The notes: generated by a model from the sequence alone, not told the origin. A stretch of DNA of 64,000 nucleotides from Bordetella parapertussis (GCA_945901825.1 CAMDMC010000001.1:62001-126000), one strand, 5' to 3'; counted from the stretch's first letter, positions 27,127-37,320 are shown. Made by a program: numbers and translations.

Positions 27127-28317
27127 TTAGGGCACGGTGACCCAGCCCTCCATAATACGTCGCGCCGACCGGCTCATAAGGGCCTTGGTCACCTGCCACT
27201 GCCCATTGGTTTCGATGGCTTCAGCGCCAACACGCAAGGTTCCCGATGGATGCCCAAACCGAACCGCCTGGCGTGGCCCGCCACCTGCTGCCTCATTTAC
27301 CAGTGTTCCGGGAATAGATGCCGCTACGCCAATGGCAACAGCCGCTGTACCCATCATGGCGTGGTGAAGTTTTCCCATGGACACAGCACGCACCAAAAGA
27401 TCAATGGACTGCGCATCGATGAATCGACCGCTTGAGGCGGTGTAGCTTTGGGGTGCTGCCACGAAAGCAATTTTGGGTGTGTGCTGCCTTTGAGTCGCCT
27501 CATCGAGGGCTGTAATGAGACCCATCTGCAAGGCCCCGTAGGCCCGCAGTTTTTCAAGCCGGGCGAGCCGGTCGGGCTGGCCATTAATGTCTTCCTGAAG
27601 CTCGGTTCCAGTAAAACCGAGGTCATGGGCGCGCAGAAAAATGGTGGGGATGCCAGCGTTAATAAAGGTGACCGCGAGATCAGGTTCACCGGGCACCTTC
27701 AGCGTGTCGATGAGTTTTCCCGTGGGGAATAGGGCGCCTTCAGATTCCTCGTCGGACTCTGCAGCAGGGTCAAGAAATTCAAGCTGAACTTCGGCGGCTG
27801 CAAAGGTGACACCATCAAGTTCAAAGTCGCCGAGCTCTTGAACCTCACCCTCGCAGATGGGAACCTTGCTGATGATGGTTTTACCAATATTGGCCTGCCA
27901 GATACGCACCGTGGCAGAGCCATTTTTGGGAATGCGGGCGGGATCCAAAAGGCCATTGCGAACCGCAAAGGGTCCCACGGCCGCCGATAGATTGCCGCAG
28001 TTTCCAGACCAGTCGACAAAAGGCTTGTCGATGGAGACCTGTCCGAACAGGTAGTTCACATCGTGGCCAGGCCGCTGGCTTTTTGAAAGAATGACGGTCT
28101 TGCTCGTGCTTGAGGTTGCTGCGCCCATGCCATCAATTTGCTTGCCATAGGGGTCTGGGCTTCCAATGACCCGTAGCAAAAGGGCATCGCGCGATGGGCC
28201 TGGTTCCTGCGCTTCAGTGGGTAGGTCTTGCAAGAGAAAGAAGACCCCCTTGCTTGTGCCGCCTCGCATGTAGGTGGCAGGAATTCTTCGCTGCATGCCG
28301 CCTGGGCTTGAAGTCAT
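27127..28317 (-). CDS. prpF: 2-methyl-aconitate isomerase PrpF
   Basis: PrpF isomerises 4-methylaconitate (trans-2-methylaconitate) to cis-2-methylaconitate, needed when AcnD rather than PrpD dehydrates methylcitrate. The family's N terminus is seen in ATYMRGGTSKGVFF, followed by SPDPYGKQIDGMGAATSSTSK, and WSGNCGNLSAAVG in the first half with a conserved Cys. 396 residues from ATG 28317; a TTG 15 codons earlier, almost touching acnD, is less likely. It directly follows acnD, the invariable pairing of this pathway variant. Confidence 0.92.
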   Translation of the reverse strand: MTSSPGGMQRRIPATYMRGGTSKGVFFLLQDLPTEAQEPGPSRDALLLRVIGSPDPYGKQIDGMGAATSSTSKTVILSKSQRPGHDVNYLFGQVSIDKPFVDWSGNCGNLSAAVGPFAVRNGLLDPARIPKNGSATVRIWQANIGKTIISKVPICEGEVQELGDFELDGVTFAAAEVQLEFLDPAAESDEESEGALFPTGKLIDTLKVPGEPDLAVTFINAGIPTIFLRAHDLGFTGTELQEDINGQPDRLARLEKLRAYGALQMGLITALDEATQRQHTPKIAFVAAPQSYTASSGRFIDAQSIDLLVRAVSMGKLHHAMMGTAAVAIGVAASIPGTLVNEAAGGGPRQAVRFGHPSGTLRVGAEAIETNGQWQVTKALMSRSARRIMEGWVTVP

Positions 28318-28365
28318 GGTGGGTGGCTCTAAGAGTGGTGGGCTTGGAGGGACGACCGCCAAGAA

Positions 28366-31011
28366 CTAGGCGGCCGCACGTTCTTGAAGAAAATCTTGTG
28401 CAAAACGTTGAAGAACACCACCCGCCTCGTAGATAGAAACCTCCTCTGCGGTGTCGAGCCGACAACGTGCCTCAATGCTGTCTTTACGACCATCACGGCG
28501 GTTAACGATTACCTTGAGTATGGCCTGGGGTTGACGCTCGCCAACGACATCGAAGGTCTCGGTGCCATCAAGACCAAGGCTTAGCCTGTTCTCGCCAGAT
28601 GGGAACTCAAGGGGGAGAACACCCATACCCACCAGGTTGGTGCGGTGAATGCGCTCGAAGCCTTCTGCAAGAATCACTTCAACCCCGGCAAGCCGAACAC
28701 CTTTGGCTGCCCAGTCGCGCGAGGAGCCTTGGCCATAGTCGGCGCCTGCAACAATAATTAAAGGCTGCTCACGAGCCATGTAGGTTTCAATGGCCTCCCA
28801 CATGCGCAGTACCTTGCCTTCAGGCTCTACCCTGGCAAGCGAGCCTTGCCTGGGCTTTCCGCCTTCAAGCACCATTTCGTTGATGAGTTTCGGGTTCGCA
28901 AAGGTTGCACGCTGGGCAGTGAGGTGATCACCCCGGTGGGTGGCGTAGGAATTGAAATCGTCCTCAGGGAGCCCCATTTTTGCCAGGTACTCTCCGGCAG
29001 CGCTATCAAGCAAGATGGCGTTCGATGGCGACAGATGATCGGTTGTGATGTTGTCCCCAAGAATGGCAAGTGGCCGCATACCGGTAAGCCTTCGTGGCTT
29101 TGCCAGGGCACCTTCCCAGTAAGGAGGGCGGCGTATGTAGGTACTTTGTGCACGCCAGTCGTAAAGCGGTTTCACTGACTCGTTAGTCTTCTCGCGTGGC
29201 TTGAACATAAGGTCGTAGACCTTACGAAACTGCTCGGGCCGAACGAAGGCCTTCACCATGGCATCAATTTCATCGTCCGAGGGCCATAGGTCTGCGAGCC
29301 GAATGGGCTGACCCTTGTCATCAAGGCCAAAGCTGTCTTTCTCAATGTCAAAGCGAATGGTTCCCGCAAGGGCATAGGCGACAACCAAGGGCGGCGAGGC
29401 CAGAAAGGCCTGCTTGGCATACGGATGAATACGGCCATCGAAGTTACGGTTACCTGAGAGCACGGCTGTAGCGTAAAGATCGCGCTCAATGACTTCATTC
29501 TGAATGCTCGGGTCGAGGGCGCCGCTCATACCATTGCAGGTGGTGCAGGCGAAGCCAACCACACCGAAGCCAAGCGTCTCAAGTTCAGAAAGTAGACCCG
29601 CCTCTTCAAGGTAGAGAGCCACTGTTTTTGAGCCAGGCGCAAGCGAAGTCTTCACCCAGGGCTGTCGTTTAAGGCCAAGCTGGTTTGCCTTGCGGGCAAG
29701 AAGGCCAGCGGCAACCATATGCCTTGGATTGTTGGTGTTTGTGCAGCTGGTAATGGCCGCAATAATAACGGCACCATCGGGCATGCTGGCCTGCGCAGAA
29801 GGTGCCGCCTGACCAAGCCGCCCTGAGGCCAAGCCTGTAGCGGCCGTTGAGGGGCTTGCGCTGGCAATGCCCCGCTCTACGAGGTCACGCGTGGCAAGCC
29901 GTCGATGAGGGTTGGAGGGGCCTGCCATATTGCGCACAACGGTTGATAAATCGAATGAAAGCCTGCGCTCGTAGACCACCTTGTTCAGGTCGTCTGCCCA
30001 GAGCCCGGTTGTCTTTGCATAGTTTTCGACCAACTGTATCTGGCTCTCTTCGCGTCCGGTGAGTCGCAAGTAATCGAGAGTCTTTGAGTCGATGGCAAAC
30101 ATGGCTGCCGTTGCACCGTATTCAGGAGCCATATTGCTAATGGTTGCGCGGTCACTTAGCGAGAGGCTCGCAGCGCCCTCTCCGAAAAACTCGAGGTAGG
30201 CCGAGACCACTTTGGACTGGCGCAGAAACTCGGTAAGTGCAAGCACCATGTCGGTTGCCAGAATACCCGGCGCAGCTTTTCCTGTGAGCTCAACGCCTAC
30301 GATGTCGGGCAGACGCATGTAAGAGGCTCGACCAAGCATGACACTTTCGGCCTCAAGCCCGCCAACACCAATGGCAATAACACCGAGTGCATCCACCATG
30401 GGAGTGTGGCTGTCGGTGCCCACCAGCGTGTCGGGGTAGGCTACGCCCTGTTCGACTTGAATGACGGGGGACATCCGCTCGAGGTTGATCTGGTGAAGAA
30501 TGCCATTTCCTGGTGGGATGACATTAATATTCTTAAAGGCCTTTCGCGTCCATTCAATAAAGTGGAAACGATCTTCGTTGCGCCGCTCCTCAATGGCGCG
30601 ATTCTTCTCGAAGGCCTCGGGATCCGAGCCCGCATGCTCCACTGCAAGCGAATGGTCGACAACGAGTTGGGTGGGTACCACCGGGTTGACAAGCGATGGG
30701 TCACCGCCTTGGGCCGCGATGGCGTCACGAAGCCCAGCCAGGTCGACAAGTGCGGTCTGCCCAAGAATGTCGTGGCAGACCACCCGAGCGGGAAACCATG
30801 GAAAGTCTGTGTCACGTCGGCGCTCAATGAGTTGCAAGAGACTCTCGCGAAGGGCTTCGGGCGGGCAACGACGCACAAGGTTTTCAGCCAGGACACGAGA
30901 GGTATAAGGCAGGCTGTCGTAGCTTCCGGGGGTGATGGCTTCAACAGCCTCACGTGCATCGAAGAACTGCAGGCTTGTGCCTTGCAGGGGTTTACGGTGT
31001 GCTTGGTTCAT
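28366..31011 (-). CDS. acnD: 2-methylcitrate dehydratase, Fe/S-dependent (AcnD)
   Basis: AcnD is an aconitase-family [4Fe-4S] enzyme that dehydrates 2-methylcitrate to 2-methylaconitate. Aconitase features are present: VGTDSHTPMVDALG, cluster ligands in ITSCTNTNNP and FACTTCNGMSG, and the C-terminal swivel domain with DYGQGSSRDWAAKG and GFERIHRTNLVGMGVLPL. 881 residues. It lies between prpC and prpF in the propionate operon, which distinguishes it from a TCA-cycle aconitase A. The first ATG is four bases from the prpC stop. Confidence 0.93.
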   Translation of the reverse strand: MNQAHRKPLQGTSLQFFDAREAVEAITPGSYDSLPYTSRVLAENLVRRCPPEALRESLLQLIERRRDTDFPWFPARVVCHDILGQTALVDLAGLRDAIAAQGGDPSLVNPVVPTQLVVDHSLAVEHAGSDPEAFEKNRAIEERRNEDRFHFIEWTRKAFKNINVIPPGNGILHQINLERMSPVIQVEQGVAYPDTLVGTDSHTPMVDALGVIAIGVGGLEAESVMLGRASYMRLPDIVGVELTGKAAPGILATDMVLALTEFLRQSKVVSAYLEFFGEGAASLSLSDRATISNMAPEYGATAAMFAIDSKTLDYLRLTGREESQIQLVENYAKTTGLWADDLNKVVYERRLSFDLSTVVRNMAGPSNPHRRLATRDLVERGIASASPSTAATGLASGRLGQAAPSAQASMPDGAVIIAAITSCTNTNNPRHMVAAGLLARKANQLGLKRQPWVKTSLAPGSKTVALYLEEAGLLSELETLGFGVVGFACTTCNGMSGALDPSIQNEVIERDLYATAVLSGNRNFDGRIHPYAKQAFLASPPLVVAYALAGTIRFDIEKDSFGLDDKGQPIRLADLWPSDDEIDAMVKAFVRPEQFRKVYDLMFKPREKTNESVKPLYDWRAQSTYIRRPPYWEGALAKPRRLTGMRPLAILGDNITTDHLSPSNAILLDSAAGEYLAKMGLPEDDFNSYATHRGDHLTAQRATFANPKLINEMVLEGGKPRQGSLARVEPEGKVLRMWEAIETYMAREQPLIIVAGADYGQGSSRDWAAKGVRLAGVEVILAEGFERIHRTNLVGMGVLPLEFPSGENRLSLGLDGTETFDVVGERQPQAILKVIVNRRDGRKDSIEARCRLDTAEEVSIYEAGGVLQRFAQDFLQERAAA

Positions 31012-31014
31012 GGC

Positions 31015-32178
31015 CTATCGACGATCCTGAATTTTTACAAAGGCGCGGTCCTCGGGGCCGGTGTAGTTGGCGCTAGGCCGAATAATCTTCCCATCGATGC
31101 GTTGCTCAATAATGTGAGCACTCCATCCACTGGTTCGTGAAATAACGAAAATGGGGGTGAACAGGGCGGTTGGAATACGCATTCTGTGGTAGCTAACCGC
31201 GCTGAACCAGTCGAGGTTGGGGAACATTTTTTTGATGTCCCACATCACCGATTCAAGACGTTCGGCAATCGAGAACATCTTCATGTCGTTCGCCGAGGCC
31301 GAGAGCGATCGGGCGACTTCTTTAATAACCTTATTACGCGGGTCGCTTACCGTGTAGACCGGGTGTCCAAAGCCAATAACGACCTCTTTGTTCTCAACCC
31401 GTTGTCGGATATCGGCCTCGGCCTCCTCAGCACTGTCGTAACGCTTCTGAACCTCAAAGGCCATCTCGTTCGCACCACCATGCTTCGGCCCCCGAAGTGC
31501 GCCAATCGCGCCTGCGATTGCCGAGTGAAAGTCAGCGCCTGTGCCTGCAATGACTCGGGCTGCAAAGGTGGATGCATTGAACTCGTGCTCGGCGTAAAGG
31601 TTTAGCGAGACATGCATGGCCTTGACCCATTCTTGCGGCGGGCTCTGCCCATGAAGGAGGTGTAGAAAATGGCCGCCGATGGAGTCGTCATCGGTCTCAA
31701 CGTCAATGCACTTACCATTATGGCTGTAGTGGTACCAATAAAGAAGCATGCTGCCGAGGCTTGCCATAAGCCGGTCTGCAATGTCACGTGCACCAGGTGC
31801 GTTGTGATCGTCTTTTTCGGGAAGGCTGCAGCCCAGTGCTGAGACCCCTGTTCGCATGATGTCCATTGGGTGGGAGGAGGCTGGAAGGGCTTCAAGTACC
31901 GACTTCACCGACTCGGGGATACCACGCAGGGCCTTAAGCTTGGCCTTGTAGCCTTCAAGCTCGGATTGGGTGGGCAGCTTGCCATGGACGAGCAAGTAGG
32001 CCACCTCTTCAAATTCGCAGGTGTCCGCAAGGTCAAGAATGTCATAACCTCGATAGGCCAGGTCGTTTCCCGTGCGGCCAACTGTGCATAAGGCGGTATT
32101 GCCGGCCTCAACGCCCGAGAGTGCCACCGATTTCTTGGGCTTGGGCTTGGTGATGCTTTCAACAAAAGTGGGGGACAT
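31015..32178 (-). CDS. prpC: 2-methylcitrate synthase
   Basis: PrpC condenses propionyl-CoA with oxaloacetate to 2-methylcitrate. It is a citrate-synthase-family protein of 387 residues with the active-site His regions [35 protein letters not shown] and GFGHPVYTV, and [12 protein letters not shown] near the C terminus. The short (non-allosteric) length and the position between prpB and acnD mark it as PrpC rather than GltA. It follows prpB by about 50 bases. Confidence 0.94.
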   Translation of the reverse strand: MSPTFVESITKPKPKKSVALSGVEAGNTALCTVGRTGNDLAYRGYDILDLADTCEFEEVAYLLVHGKLPTQSELEGYKAKLKALRGIPESVKSVLEALPASSHPMDIMRTGVSALGCSLPEKDDHNAPGARDIADRLMASLGSMLLYWYHYSHNGKCIDVETDDDSIGGHFLHLLHGQSPPQEWVKAMHVSLNLYAEHEFNASTFAARVIAGTGADFHSAIAGAIGALRGPKHGGANEMAFEVQKRYDSAEEAEADIRQRVENKEVVIGFGHPVYTVSDPRNKVIKEVARSLSASANDMKMFSIAERLESVMWDIKKMFPNLDWFSAVSYHRMRIPTALFTPIFVISRTSGWSAHIIEQRIDGKIIRPSANYTGPEDRAFVKIQDRR

Positions 32179-32231
32179 GGCGTCGGGCTCCTTTCATTTT
32201 CAGATGGGGTTCAGAGTCTGCTTGTCGCCTT

Positions 32232-33122
32232 CTAAGCCTGTTGCTTGAAAAGGGCGTTAAGCCTGTTTTCGTAGTCCCAGTAATTAATGGAGTCGTAGAG
32301 CTCTTTTCGCGTCTGCATAAGGCCCACCACGCTCTTTTGTGTGCCCTCTTGACGGACAGTGTTGTAGACGACTTCAGCGGCTTTGTTCATGGCACGAAAG
32401 GCCGACAAGGGGTAAAGAACCATGGCAACGTCGGCTGTTCGAAGCTCATCGACGGTGTAAAGGGGCGTGTCCCCGAACTCCGTAATATTGGCAAGAATGG
32501 GCACCTTCACCGCAGCTGCAAACGCTTTGTACATCGAGAGCTCTGTCATTGCCTCAGGAAAGATTGCATCGGCACCGGCTTCAACACAGCGACAGGCGCG
32601 GTCAATGGCGGCCTGCAGGCCCTCTACTGCCAGGGCGTCTGTGCGCGCCATAATCAAAAATTCGGGGTCTTGCCTTGCATCGACAGAGGCCTTCACCCGG
32701 TCAGCCATTTCCTGGGCGGACACAATGGCCTTACCCGGACGATGGCCGCAGCGCTTTGCTCCCACCTGATCTTCAATATGCATACCCGCTGCACCAGCCT
32801 TCACCAGGGAGCGCACGGTACGACTGATATTGAAAGCCGATGCGCCAAAGCCCGTGTCGACATCAACCAACAGAGGAAGGTCGCAGACATCGGTGATACG
32901 TCGAACATCAATAAGGACATCTTCAAGCCCGCTAATGCCGAGGTCGGGAAGGCCCAGTGAGCCTGCAGCAACACCACCGCCTGAGAGGTAGATTGCCCGA
33001 AAACCCGCGCGCTTTGCGAGAAGAGCATGGTTGGCGTTGATGGCACCAATAATTTGCAAAGGCTGCTCATCTTGAAGAGCTTGACGCATACGCCCGCCCG
33101 CGGAGTTCTGCTTATCTGACAT
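32232..33122 (-). CDS. prpB: 2-methylisocitrate lyase
   Basis: PrpB cleaves 2-methylisocitrate to pyruvate and succinate, the final step of the methylcitrate cycle. It belongs to the isocitrate lyase/PEP mutase superfamily: metal-binding VDVDTGFG and the catalytic-cysteine motif KRCGHRPGK are both intact. 296 residues. A good AAAGGG lies ahead of the ATG. First gene of the five-gene propionate operon. The usual sigma-54 activator gene prpR is not adjacent; the gene upstream is DUF1841. Confidence 0.95.
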   Translation of the reverse strand: MSDKQNSAGGRMRQALQDEQPLQIIGAINANHALLAKRAGFRAIYLSGGGVAAGSLGLPDLGISGLEDVLIDVRRITDVCDLPLLVDVDTGFGASAFNISRTVRSLVKAGAAGMHIEDQVGAKRCGHRPGKAIVSAQEMADRVKASVDARQDPEFLIMARTDALAVEGLQAAIDRACRCVEAGADAIFPEAMTELSMYKAFAAAVKVPILANITEFGDTPLYTVDELRTADVAMVLYPLSAFRAMNKAAEVVYNTVRQEGTQKSVVGLMQTRKELYDSINYWDYENRLNALFKQQA

Positions 33123-33219
33123 GTCCGACCCTTTAATTAAGTTGTTGACCCCAAGGGAGCCTTATTTTAATTTTTATTGACACTACTCTAAAACATCACT
33201 GGCTTTATAAAAAATTCAC

Positions 33220-33243
33220 CCGGCTCGTTGTCGATTTAGCCGG
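33220..33243 (-). terminator. Possible weak terminator after the DUF1841 gene
   Basis: Read on the minus strand, CCGGCT (overlapping the DUF1841 stop) pairs with AGCCGG twelve bases later, followed after five bases by TTTTTT. It would separate the nth/DUF1841 transcript from the propionate operon. The stem is only 6 bp. Confidence 0.4.
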
Positions 33244-33667
33244 CTTGTCGTTGCAGGCATTCCAGGTAGGACTGGACATCGGGAGGCGCAGACTGCCGCT
33301 GGGCGTTATAAAGCATCTCGCCCAGGCATTGCATTGCATGATGCATGGCCTCGTGCACGTCAGCCGCCTGTTCAATCAGCCTATTGAGGGCATCGCGAAC
33401 GCCAGGGGGCTGGTCAATGGACATCTGCTCTTGCAGGGCGAGGTGCATCGACAAATGAAGAAAGGGGTTCGTCTGCCCGTTTTCAACCGTAAAGTCTTCG
33501 GTCATTGCCTTGTCTTCATCTGCAAAAAGGCCGTGGTACTCGGGGTGAAGCAGCATCCATTCCTGAGCCATAAGCTCCATGGGGCTCATGGGTACCTGGT
33601 CTTGCGTCTTTCGCCAGACATCCAGAAAAAATCGACGCACCTGGTCGCGACTGGGATCAAACAGCAT
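33236..33667 (-). CDS. DUF1841 family protein
   Basis: A 143-residue conserved protein of unknown function. The start MLFDPSRDQVRRFF and the segments QEWMLLHPEYHG and QTNPFLHLSMHLAL are those of the DUF1841 family, typical of beta- and gammaproteobacteria. The C-terminal half is rich in His and Met in a helical setting (DVHEAMHHAMQCLGEML), suggesting metal binding, but this is inference. It overlaps the 3' end of nth by 11 bases, so the two are translationally linked; this coupling recurs in related bacteria. Confidence 0.85.
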   Translation of the reverse strand: MLFDPSRDQVRRFFLDVWRKTQDQVPMSPMELMAQEWMLLHPEYHGLFADEDKAMTEDFTVENGQTNPFLHLSMHLALQEQMSIDQPPGVRDALNRLIEQAADVHEAMHHAMQCLGEMLYNAQRQSAPPDVQSYLECLQRQAG

Positions 33668-34313
33668 GCTGCGTGCCTGCGAGAGGTGTTTTTGGCTTAA
33701 AGTCGCAGAGGTCGTCCAGGGCGCATTGAAAGCATTCTGGCCGTCTTGCCTTGCAGACATAGCGCCCGTGCAAAATAAGCCAGTGGTGCGCATTGCGCCG
33801 AAAGTCGGCAGGTACATTCTTAAGAAGACGTTTCTCAACCTCTAAAACGGTTTTCCCCTTAGCCAGGCCTGTTCGGTTTGAGACTCGAAAAATATGGGTG
33901 TCGACGGCAATGGTGTCCCAGCCAAAAGCGGTGTTGAGCACGACATTTGCGGTCTTGCGCCCGACACCGGGAAGGCTTTCCAGAGCCTCACGATCTTCAG
34001 GCACTTGGCTGTCGTACTGGTCGATGAGAATTTGGCAGGTCTGCCTGAGATGGCGGGCCTTCGTCTGGTAAAGCCCAATGGTCCGTATGCAGGCAATAAG
34101 CCGCTTTTCTCCAAGGCCTAGGATCGCCTTGGGGGTGTTAGCCAGTGCAAAGAGTTTGGAGGTTGCAGCGTTTACAGAGATATCGGTGGCCTGCGCCGAA
34201 AGCAGCACAGCCGTTAGCAGTTCAAAGGGCGAGGAAAAGTTGAGCTCGGTGGTGGGGTTGGGGTTGGCCTGGGCAAGCCGCTCGAACATTAGTTGCCGCG
34301 TTACCGAGTTCAT
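33657..34313 (-). CDS. nth: Endonuclease III
   Basis: Nth is a DNA glycosylase/AP lyase that removes oxidised pyrimidines. It has the helix-hairpin-helix LPGVGRKTANVV containing the catalytic Lys, the catalytic Asp in AVDTHIFRV, and the C-terminal [4Fe-4S] ligands in YVCKARRPECFQCALDDLC. 218 residues. Its ATG overlaps the stop of the RnfB-like gene (ATGA). Confidence 0.95.
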   Translation of the reverse strand: MNSVTRQLMFERLAQANPNPTTELNFSSPFELLTAVLLSAQATDISVNAATSKLFALANTPKAILGLGEKRLIACIRTIGLYQTKARHLRQTCQILIDQYDSQVPEDREALESLPGVGRKTANVVLNTAFGWDTIAVDTHIFRVSNRTGLAKGKTVLEVEKRLLKNVPADFRRNAHHWLILHGRYVCKARRPECFQCALDDLCDFKPKTPLAGTQHAV

Positions 34314-34933
34314 CGGGGCTTTGGCTTCAATTGGACAGGCTCTTGACGGGCTTTTGCACGCGCAAGTGCGTTCTTCAGCAGGCCTTCTTTATCGACGGGC
34401 AGTTGTTGTCGCAGCTTTGAGCCTGGCTTGCGGATGGCCTCTGCCAGGCGTTGCTCACGTCGTTCGAAATGCCTTCGTGCTTGCACTGCCCTGTGATCTG
34501 TCCAGGGTATTTGAGACACGGGCGAGACCATCTGGATACAGTCCACTGGGCAGCTCGGCAGGCAGAGTTCGCAGCCTGTGCAGTCGCTCTCAATAACAGC
34601 GTGCATGAACTTGAAGGCGCCTGCAATGGCATCGACCGGGCAGGCCTCTAGGCAGAGTGCGCAACCGATGCAGCGCTGAGCATCAATGACTGCAAGCTGC
34701 AACGGCTCCTCTGTCCCGCATGATTCATCCAGTGCAAGAACGGGCCGACCGGTTACCTGGGCTAGCTTTTCAATGCCACCATGACCTCCGGGCGGACACC
34801 GATTAATGGCCTCGTTCTCTAAGGCGATGGCCTGTGCGTAAGGCAGGCAGGCCTTATAGCCACAGCGCTGGCACTGGGTCTGTGGTAGCAGCTTATTTAT
34901 AGACTCAATTAGGCTTTGCTTCGCTACTGACAT
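34310..34933 (-). CDS. rnfB: RnfB-like ferredoxin, soluble (RnfABCDGE subunit B homologue)
   Basis: Residues 1-50 match the RnfB cluster domain (LLPQTQCQRCGYKACLPYAQ, then INRCPPGG), with four Cys for a [4Fe-4S] centre. Residues ~80-135 form a two-cluster ferredoxin domain (CIGCALCLEACPVD and CTGCELCLPSCPVD). The usual N-terminal membrane anchor is missing and a basic tail of ~70 residues is added, so this is a soluble form. No other rnf gene is here; in many betaproteobacteria such a gene stands alone next to nth, perhaps supplying electrons or clusters. Its start lies inside the phaZ 3' end (29-base overlap). 207 residues. Confidence 0.82.
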   Translation of the reverse strand: MSVAKQSLIESINKLLPQTQCQRCGYKACLPYAQAIALENEAINRCPPGGHGGIEKLAQVTGRPVLALDESCGTEEPLQLAVIDAQRCIGCALCLEACPVDAIAGAFKFMHAVIESDCTGCELCLPSCPVDCIQMVSPVSQIPWTDHRAVQARRHFERREQRLAEAIRKPGSKLRQQLPVDKEGLLKNALARAKARQEPVQLKPKPR

Positions 34934-36182
34934 ACTTTTTAATGAACTGGGTAATGCGTGGCGCCACAACACTACGCCATCGGCGACCACTAAAAATACC
35001 GTAGTGCCCCGCACCGGGAACCTCAAAGTCTTGTCGCTTTGACTCAGGAATACTGGAGCAAAGCTTGTGAGCTGCTCGGGTCTGGCCTGGACCCGAGATA
35101 TCGTCGAGTTCACCCTCAATGGTGAATAGGGCAGTCTTTTTAATATCCTGAGGGCGCACGAGTTGGCCACCAACTTCCCATTTTCCGAGGGGCAGGGCAT
35201 GCTCTTGAAAAATGATTCGGATGGTGTCGAGGTAGAACTCACCCGCCAGGTCGAGCACAGCATTGTATTCGTCGTAAAAACGACGATGCGCCTCGGCACC
35301 CTGGTCATCACCGGCCATAAGATGCTGGAAATAGTCGTAGTGCGAACTTGCATGACGCCCTGGGTTCATGGCGACGAAACCTGCGTACTGGAGAAATCCT
35401 GGGTATACGCGGCGAAGGTAGCCCGGATAGCGCTGAGGAACCGAATAGATCATGTTACGTTCAAACCAACTCATCAGGTGGTCTTTGGCCAGGTCGTTCA
35501 CCGAAGTTGGACCTTCCCGGGTATCGATGGGCCCGCCCATCATGACCATGGCCTTGGGCTGGCACGGGTCGCCTTGGCTTGCAAGCAATGAAACGGCGCC
35601 AAGAACGGGTACGGTGGGCTGGCAGACAGAGATGACGGCGGTCTGGGGACCTAAAAACCTTAGGAAGTCTTGAATGTAGAAAACATAGTCGTCCAGGTGA
35701 AAGGGACCATCGACCAAGGGCACCATGCGTGCGTCGACCCAGTCGGTAATGTAGACGTCATGCTCGTCAAGCAGCGCAAGGACCGTGTCGCGCAGCAGGG
35801 TGGCATGGTGGCCGGACATGGGGGCAACCAATAGAACCTGCGGCCCTGGGTCTGCCATGGGCGTTAACTTAATGCCTGCCTTCTCCGATTTCTCGAGATA
35901 CTTGCGGAAACGCAACAACTGGCAGAAGGGCTTTGACTCGAGCTGCTCAACTTCCACATGGGCGTGCCCCCAGGGTGTGTCGACCGAGTCGATCTCCCAG
36001 GCCGGTTTCTCGTAGGTCTTACCAATACGGTGGGTGAGGTCGAGTGCTGCGGCCACCCGCCGTGACATGGGTGTGTAGCTAAGCGGACTGTAGGGGTTGG
36101 TGTAGAGCTGCGAGGTGGCCTCGGCCCAACCGGAGATTGGCCTTAGGAAGGCGCGTTGAAGTTCGTGTAGCTGATAAAGCAC
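34905..36182 (-). CDS. phaZ: Intracellular polyhydroxyalkanoate depolymerase
   Basis: PhaZ mobilises storage polyhydroxybutyrate granules. The 425-residue protein has no signal peptide and carries an alpha/beta-hydrolase core with a cysteine nucleophile in VISVCQPTVPVLG, as in the Ralstonia intracellular PhaZ1 family (known: Cys in place of Ser). The Asp region GELDDISG and the His region GAGHYGIFSGRRW complete the triad. N terminus MLYQLHELQRAFLRP is typical. It lies between fpr and the RnfB-like gene. The PHA released gives acyl-CoA carbon, in keeping with other acyl-CoA genes in this window. Confidence 0.93.
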   Translation of the reverse strand: MLYQLHELQRAFLRPISGWAEATSQLYTNPYSPLSYTPMSRRVAAALDLTHRIGKTYEKPAWEIDSVDTPWGHAHVEVEQLESKPFCQLLRFRKYLEKSEKAGIKLTPMADPGPQVLLVAPMSGHHATLLRDTVLALLDEHDVYITDWVDARMVPLVDGPFHLDDYVFYIQDFLRFLGPQTAVISVCQPTVPVLGAVSLLASQGDPCQPKAMVMMGGPIDTREGPTSVNDLAKDHLMSWFERNMIYSVPQRYPGYLRRVYPGFLQYAGFVAMNPGRHASSHYDYFQHLMAGDDQGAEAHRRFYDEYNAVLDLAGEFYLDTIRIIFQEHALPLGKWEVGGQLVRPQDIKKTALFTIEGELDDISGPGQTRAAHKLCSSIPESKRQDFEVPGAGHYGIFSGRRWRSVVAPRITQFIKKYVSSEAKPN

Positions 36183-36225
36183 GTGACTCCCTTTATAGTT
36201 TCCTTACCTTAACAGACTCGTCCGT

Positions 36226-37002
36226 CTACCAGTAGTTCTCTGTGGCAATCTCGCCAGGCCGACTTGACCGCGCGGAGACAAAACCCCGGTCTTTAAGTGC
36301 CGTGCGTGTTTCTTGCACCATCTCTGGATTGCCACAAAGCATGAACTTAGAGCGCTCTTTTGACAAGGAAATACTGCTTTTTTCTTCAAGCTCTCCAGTC
36401 TGAATTAGCTGGGGGATTCGCGCGCGGAGGTAGCTGCTTGGTTCGCGGGTAACTGTGGGCAGGTAGACGAGCTTGTGGGCGCTCTCTTTAAAAAGTTCGT
36501 CTTCAGCCAGACCTTCAATTTGCTGCTGATAGGCCAACTCGTTTTGAAGGCGCACGCTGTGGACAAGAACAATGCGATCGAAGGTGTCCCAGGTGAGTGG
36601 ATCGGCAAGGAGCGACAAAAAGGGGGCAAGGCCTGTTCCCGATGCCAATAAGAAGAGATCTCCCTGCAAGGCAAAGCGCTCAAGCGTAAGAAACCCGTGG
36701 TTCTGACGCTCCATGAAGACTGTGCTGCCCGGTTGAAGGTCTTTGAGGCGGCTGGTGAAGGCGCCGTCGGGCACGACAATCGAGTAGTACTCAAGGAAAT
36801 CGTCGTAGGGCCCAGAGACGATGGAGTAGGCCCGCCAGATGGAAGGCGGTCGGTCTTCGGTCTCCGGAAGGCCAAGCCTTGCGAACTGGCCCGCCTGAAA
36901 CCGGAACCAGTCGGGACGTTCGGTACGGAAGGAAAAAAGATGGTCGGCCCAGCGCCAGACTTTGGTAACTCGAACAGCGCTGTATTTGTCTTTATCGCTC
37001 AA
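36226..37002 (-). CDS. fpr: Ferredoxin--NADP+ reductase
   Basis: A 258-residue FAD-containing reductase of the bacterial Fpr type, exchanging electrons between NADPH and ferredoxin or flavodoxin. FAD-binding [10 protein letters not shown] (usually RAYS), the NADP-binding [13 protein letters not shown] and the C-terminal [10 protein letters not shown] with a short aromatic end (ENYW) are seen. Its start overlaps the end of fdxA, the likely redox partner, by 11 bases. Confidence 0.92.
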   Translation of the reverse strand: MSDKDKYSAVRVTKVWRWADHLFSFRTERPDWFRFQAGQFARLGLPETEDRPPSIWRAYSIVSGPYDDFLEYYSIVVPDGAFTSRLKDLQPGSTVFMERQNHGFLTLERFALQGDLFLLASGTGLAPFLSLLADPLTWDTFDRIVLVHSVRLQNELAYQQQIEGLAEDELFKESAHKLVYLPTVTREPSSYLRARIPQLIQTGELEEKSSISLSKERSKFMLCGNPEMVQETRTALKDRGFVSARSSRPGEIATENYW

Positions 37003-37315
37003 GAAACTGACGCTTCTCTTTCACCTTGGCCCATTCGTCAGCGTCCTCGGGATGGGGCTCGAGCCGCGTAATACTGGGCCACAACGCTGAGAGCTCGGCA
37101 TTGAGGGCAGTAAAGGCCTTCTGGTCGTCGGGTACATCTTCTTCGGCGAAGATGGCATTAACGGGGCACTCGGGAATGCAGACAGCACAGTCGATGCATT
37201 CGTCGGGGTCAATGACAAGAAAATTGGGCCCCTTGCGGAAACAGTCAACGGGGCATACATCGACGCAGTCGGTGTAGCGGCATCGAATACAGGGCTCGGT
37301 AACAACGTGGGTCAT
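36992..37315 (-). CDS. fdxA: 7Fe ferredoxin FdxA
   Basis: A 107-residue ferredoxin with one [3Fe-4S] and one [4Fe-4S] cluster: [18 protein letters not shown] at the N terminus and [13 protein letters not shown] at about 40-52. The C-terminal extension (to residue 107) is typical of FdxA from Azotobacter/Pseudomonas-type bacteria. It leads the fdxA-fpr-phaZ run and overlaps fpr, so ferredoxin and its reductase are probably made together. Confidence 0.93.
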   Translation of the reverse strand: MTHVVTEPCIRCRYTDCVDVCPVDCFRKGPNFLVIDPDECIDCAVCIPECPVNAIFAEEDVPDDQKAFTALNAELSALWPSITRLEPHPEDADEWAKVKEKRQFLER

Positions 37316-37320
37316 AGTAA

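Noticed and set aside
30406-31140. 244-residue plus-strand open frame opposite acnD/prpC
   Set aside because: Antisense to conserved aconitase-family sequence and matches no family I know; it spans two genes without domain character.
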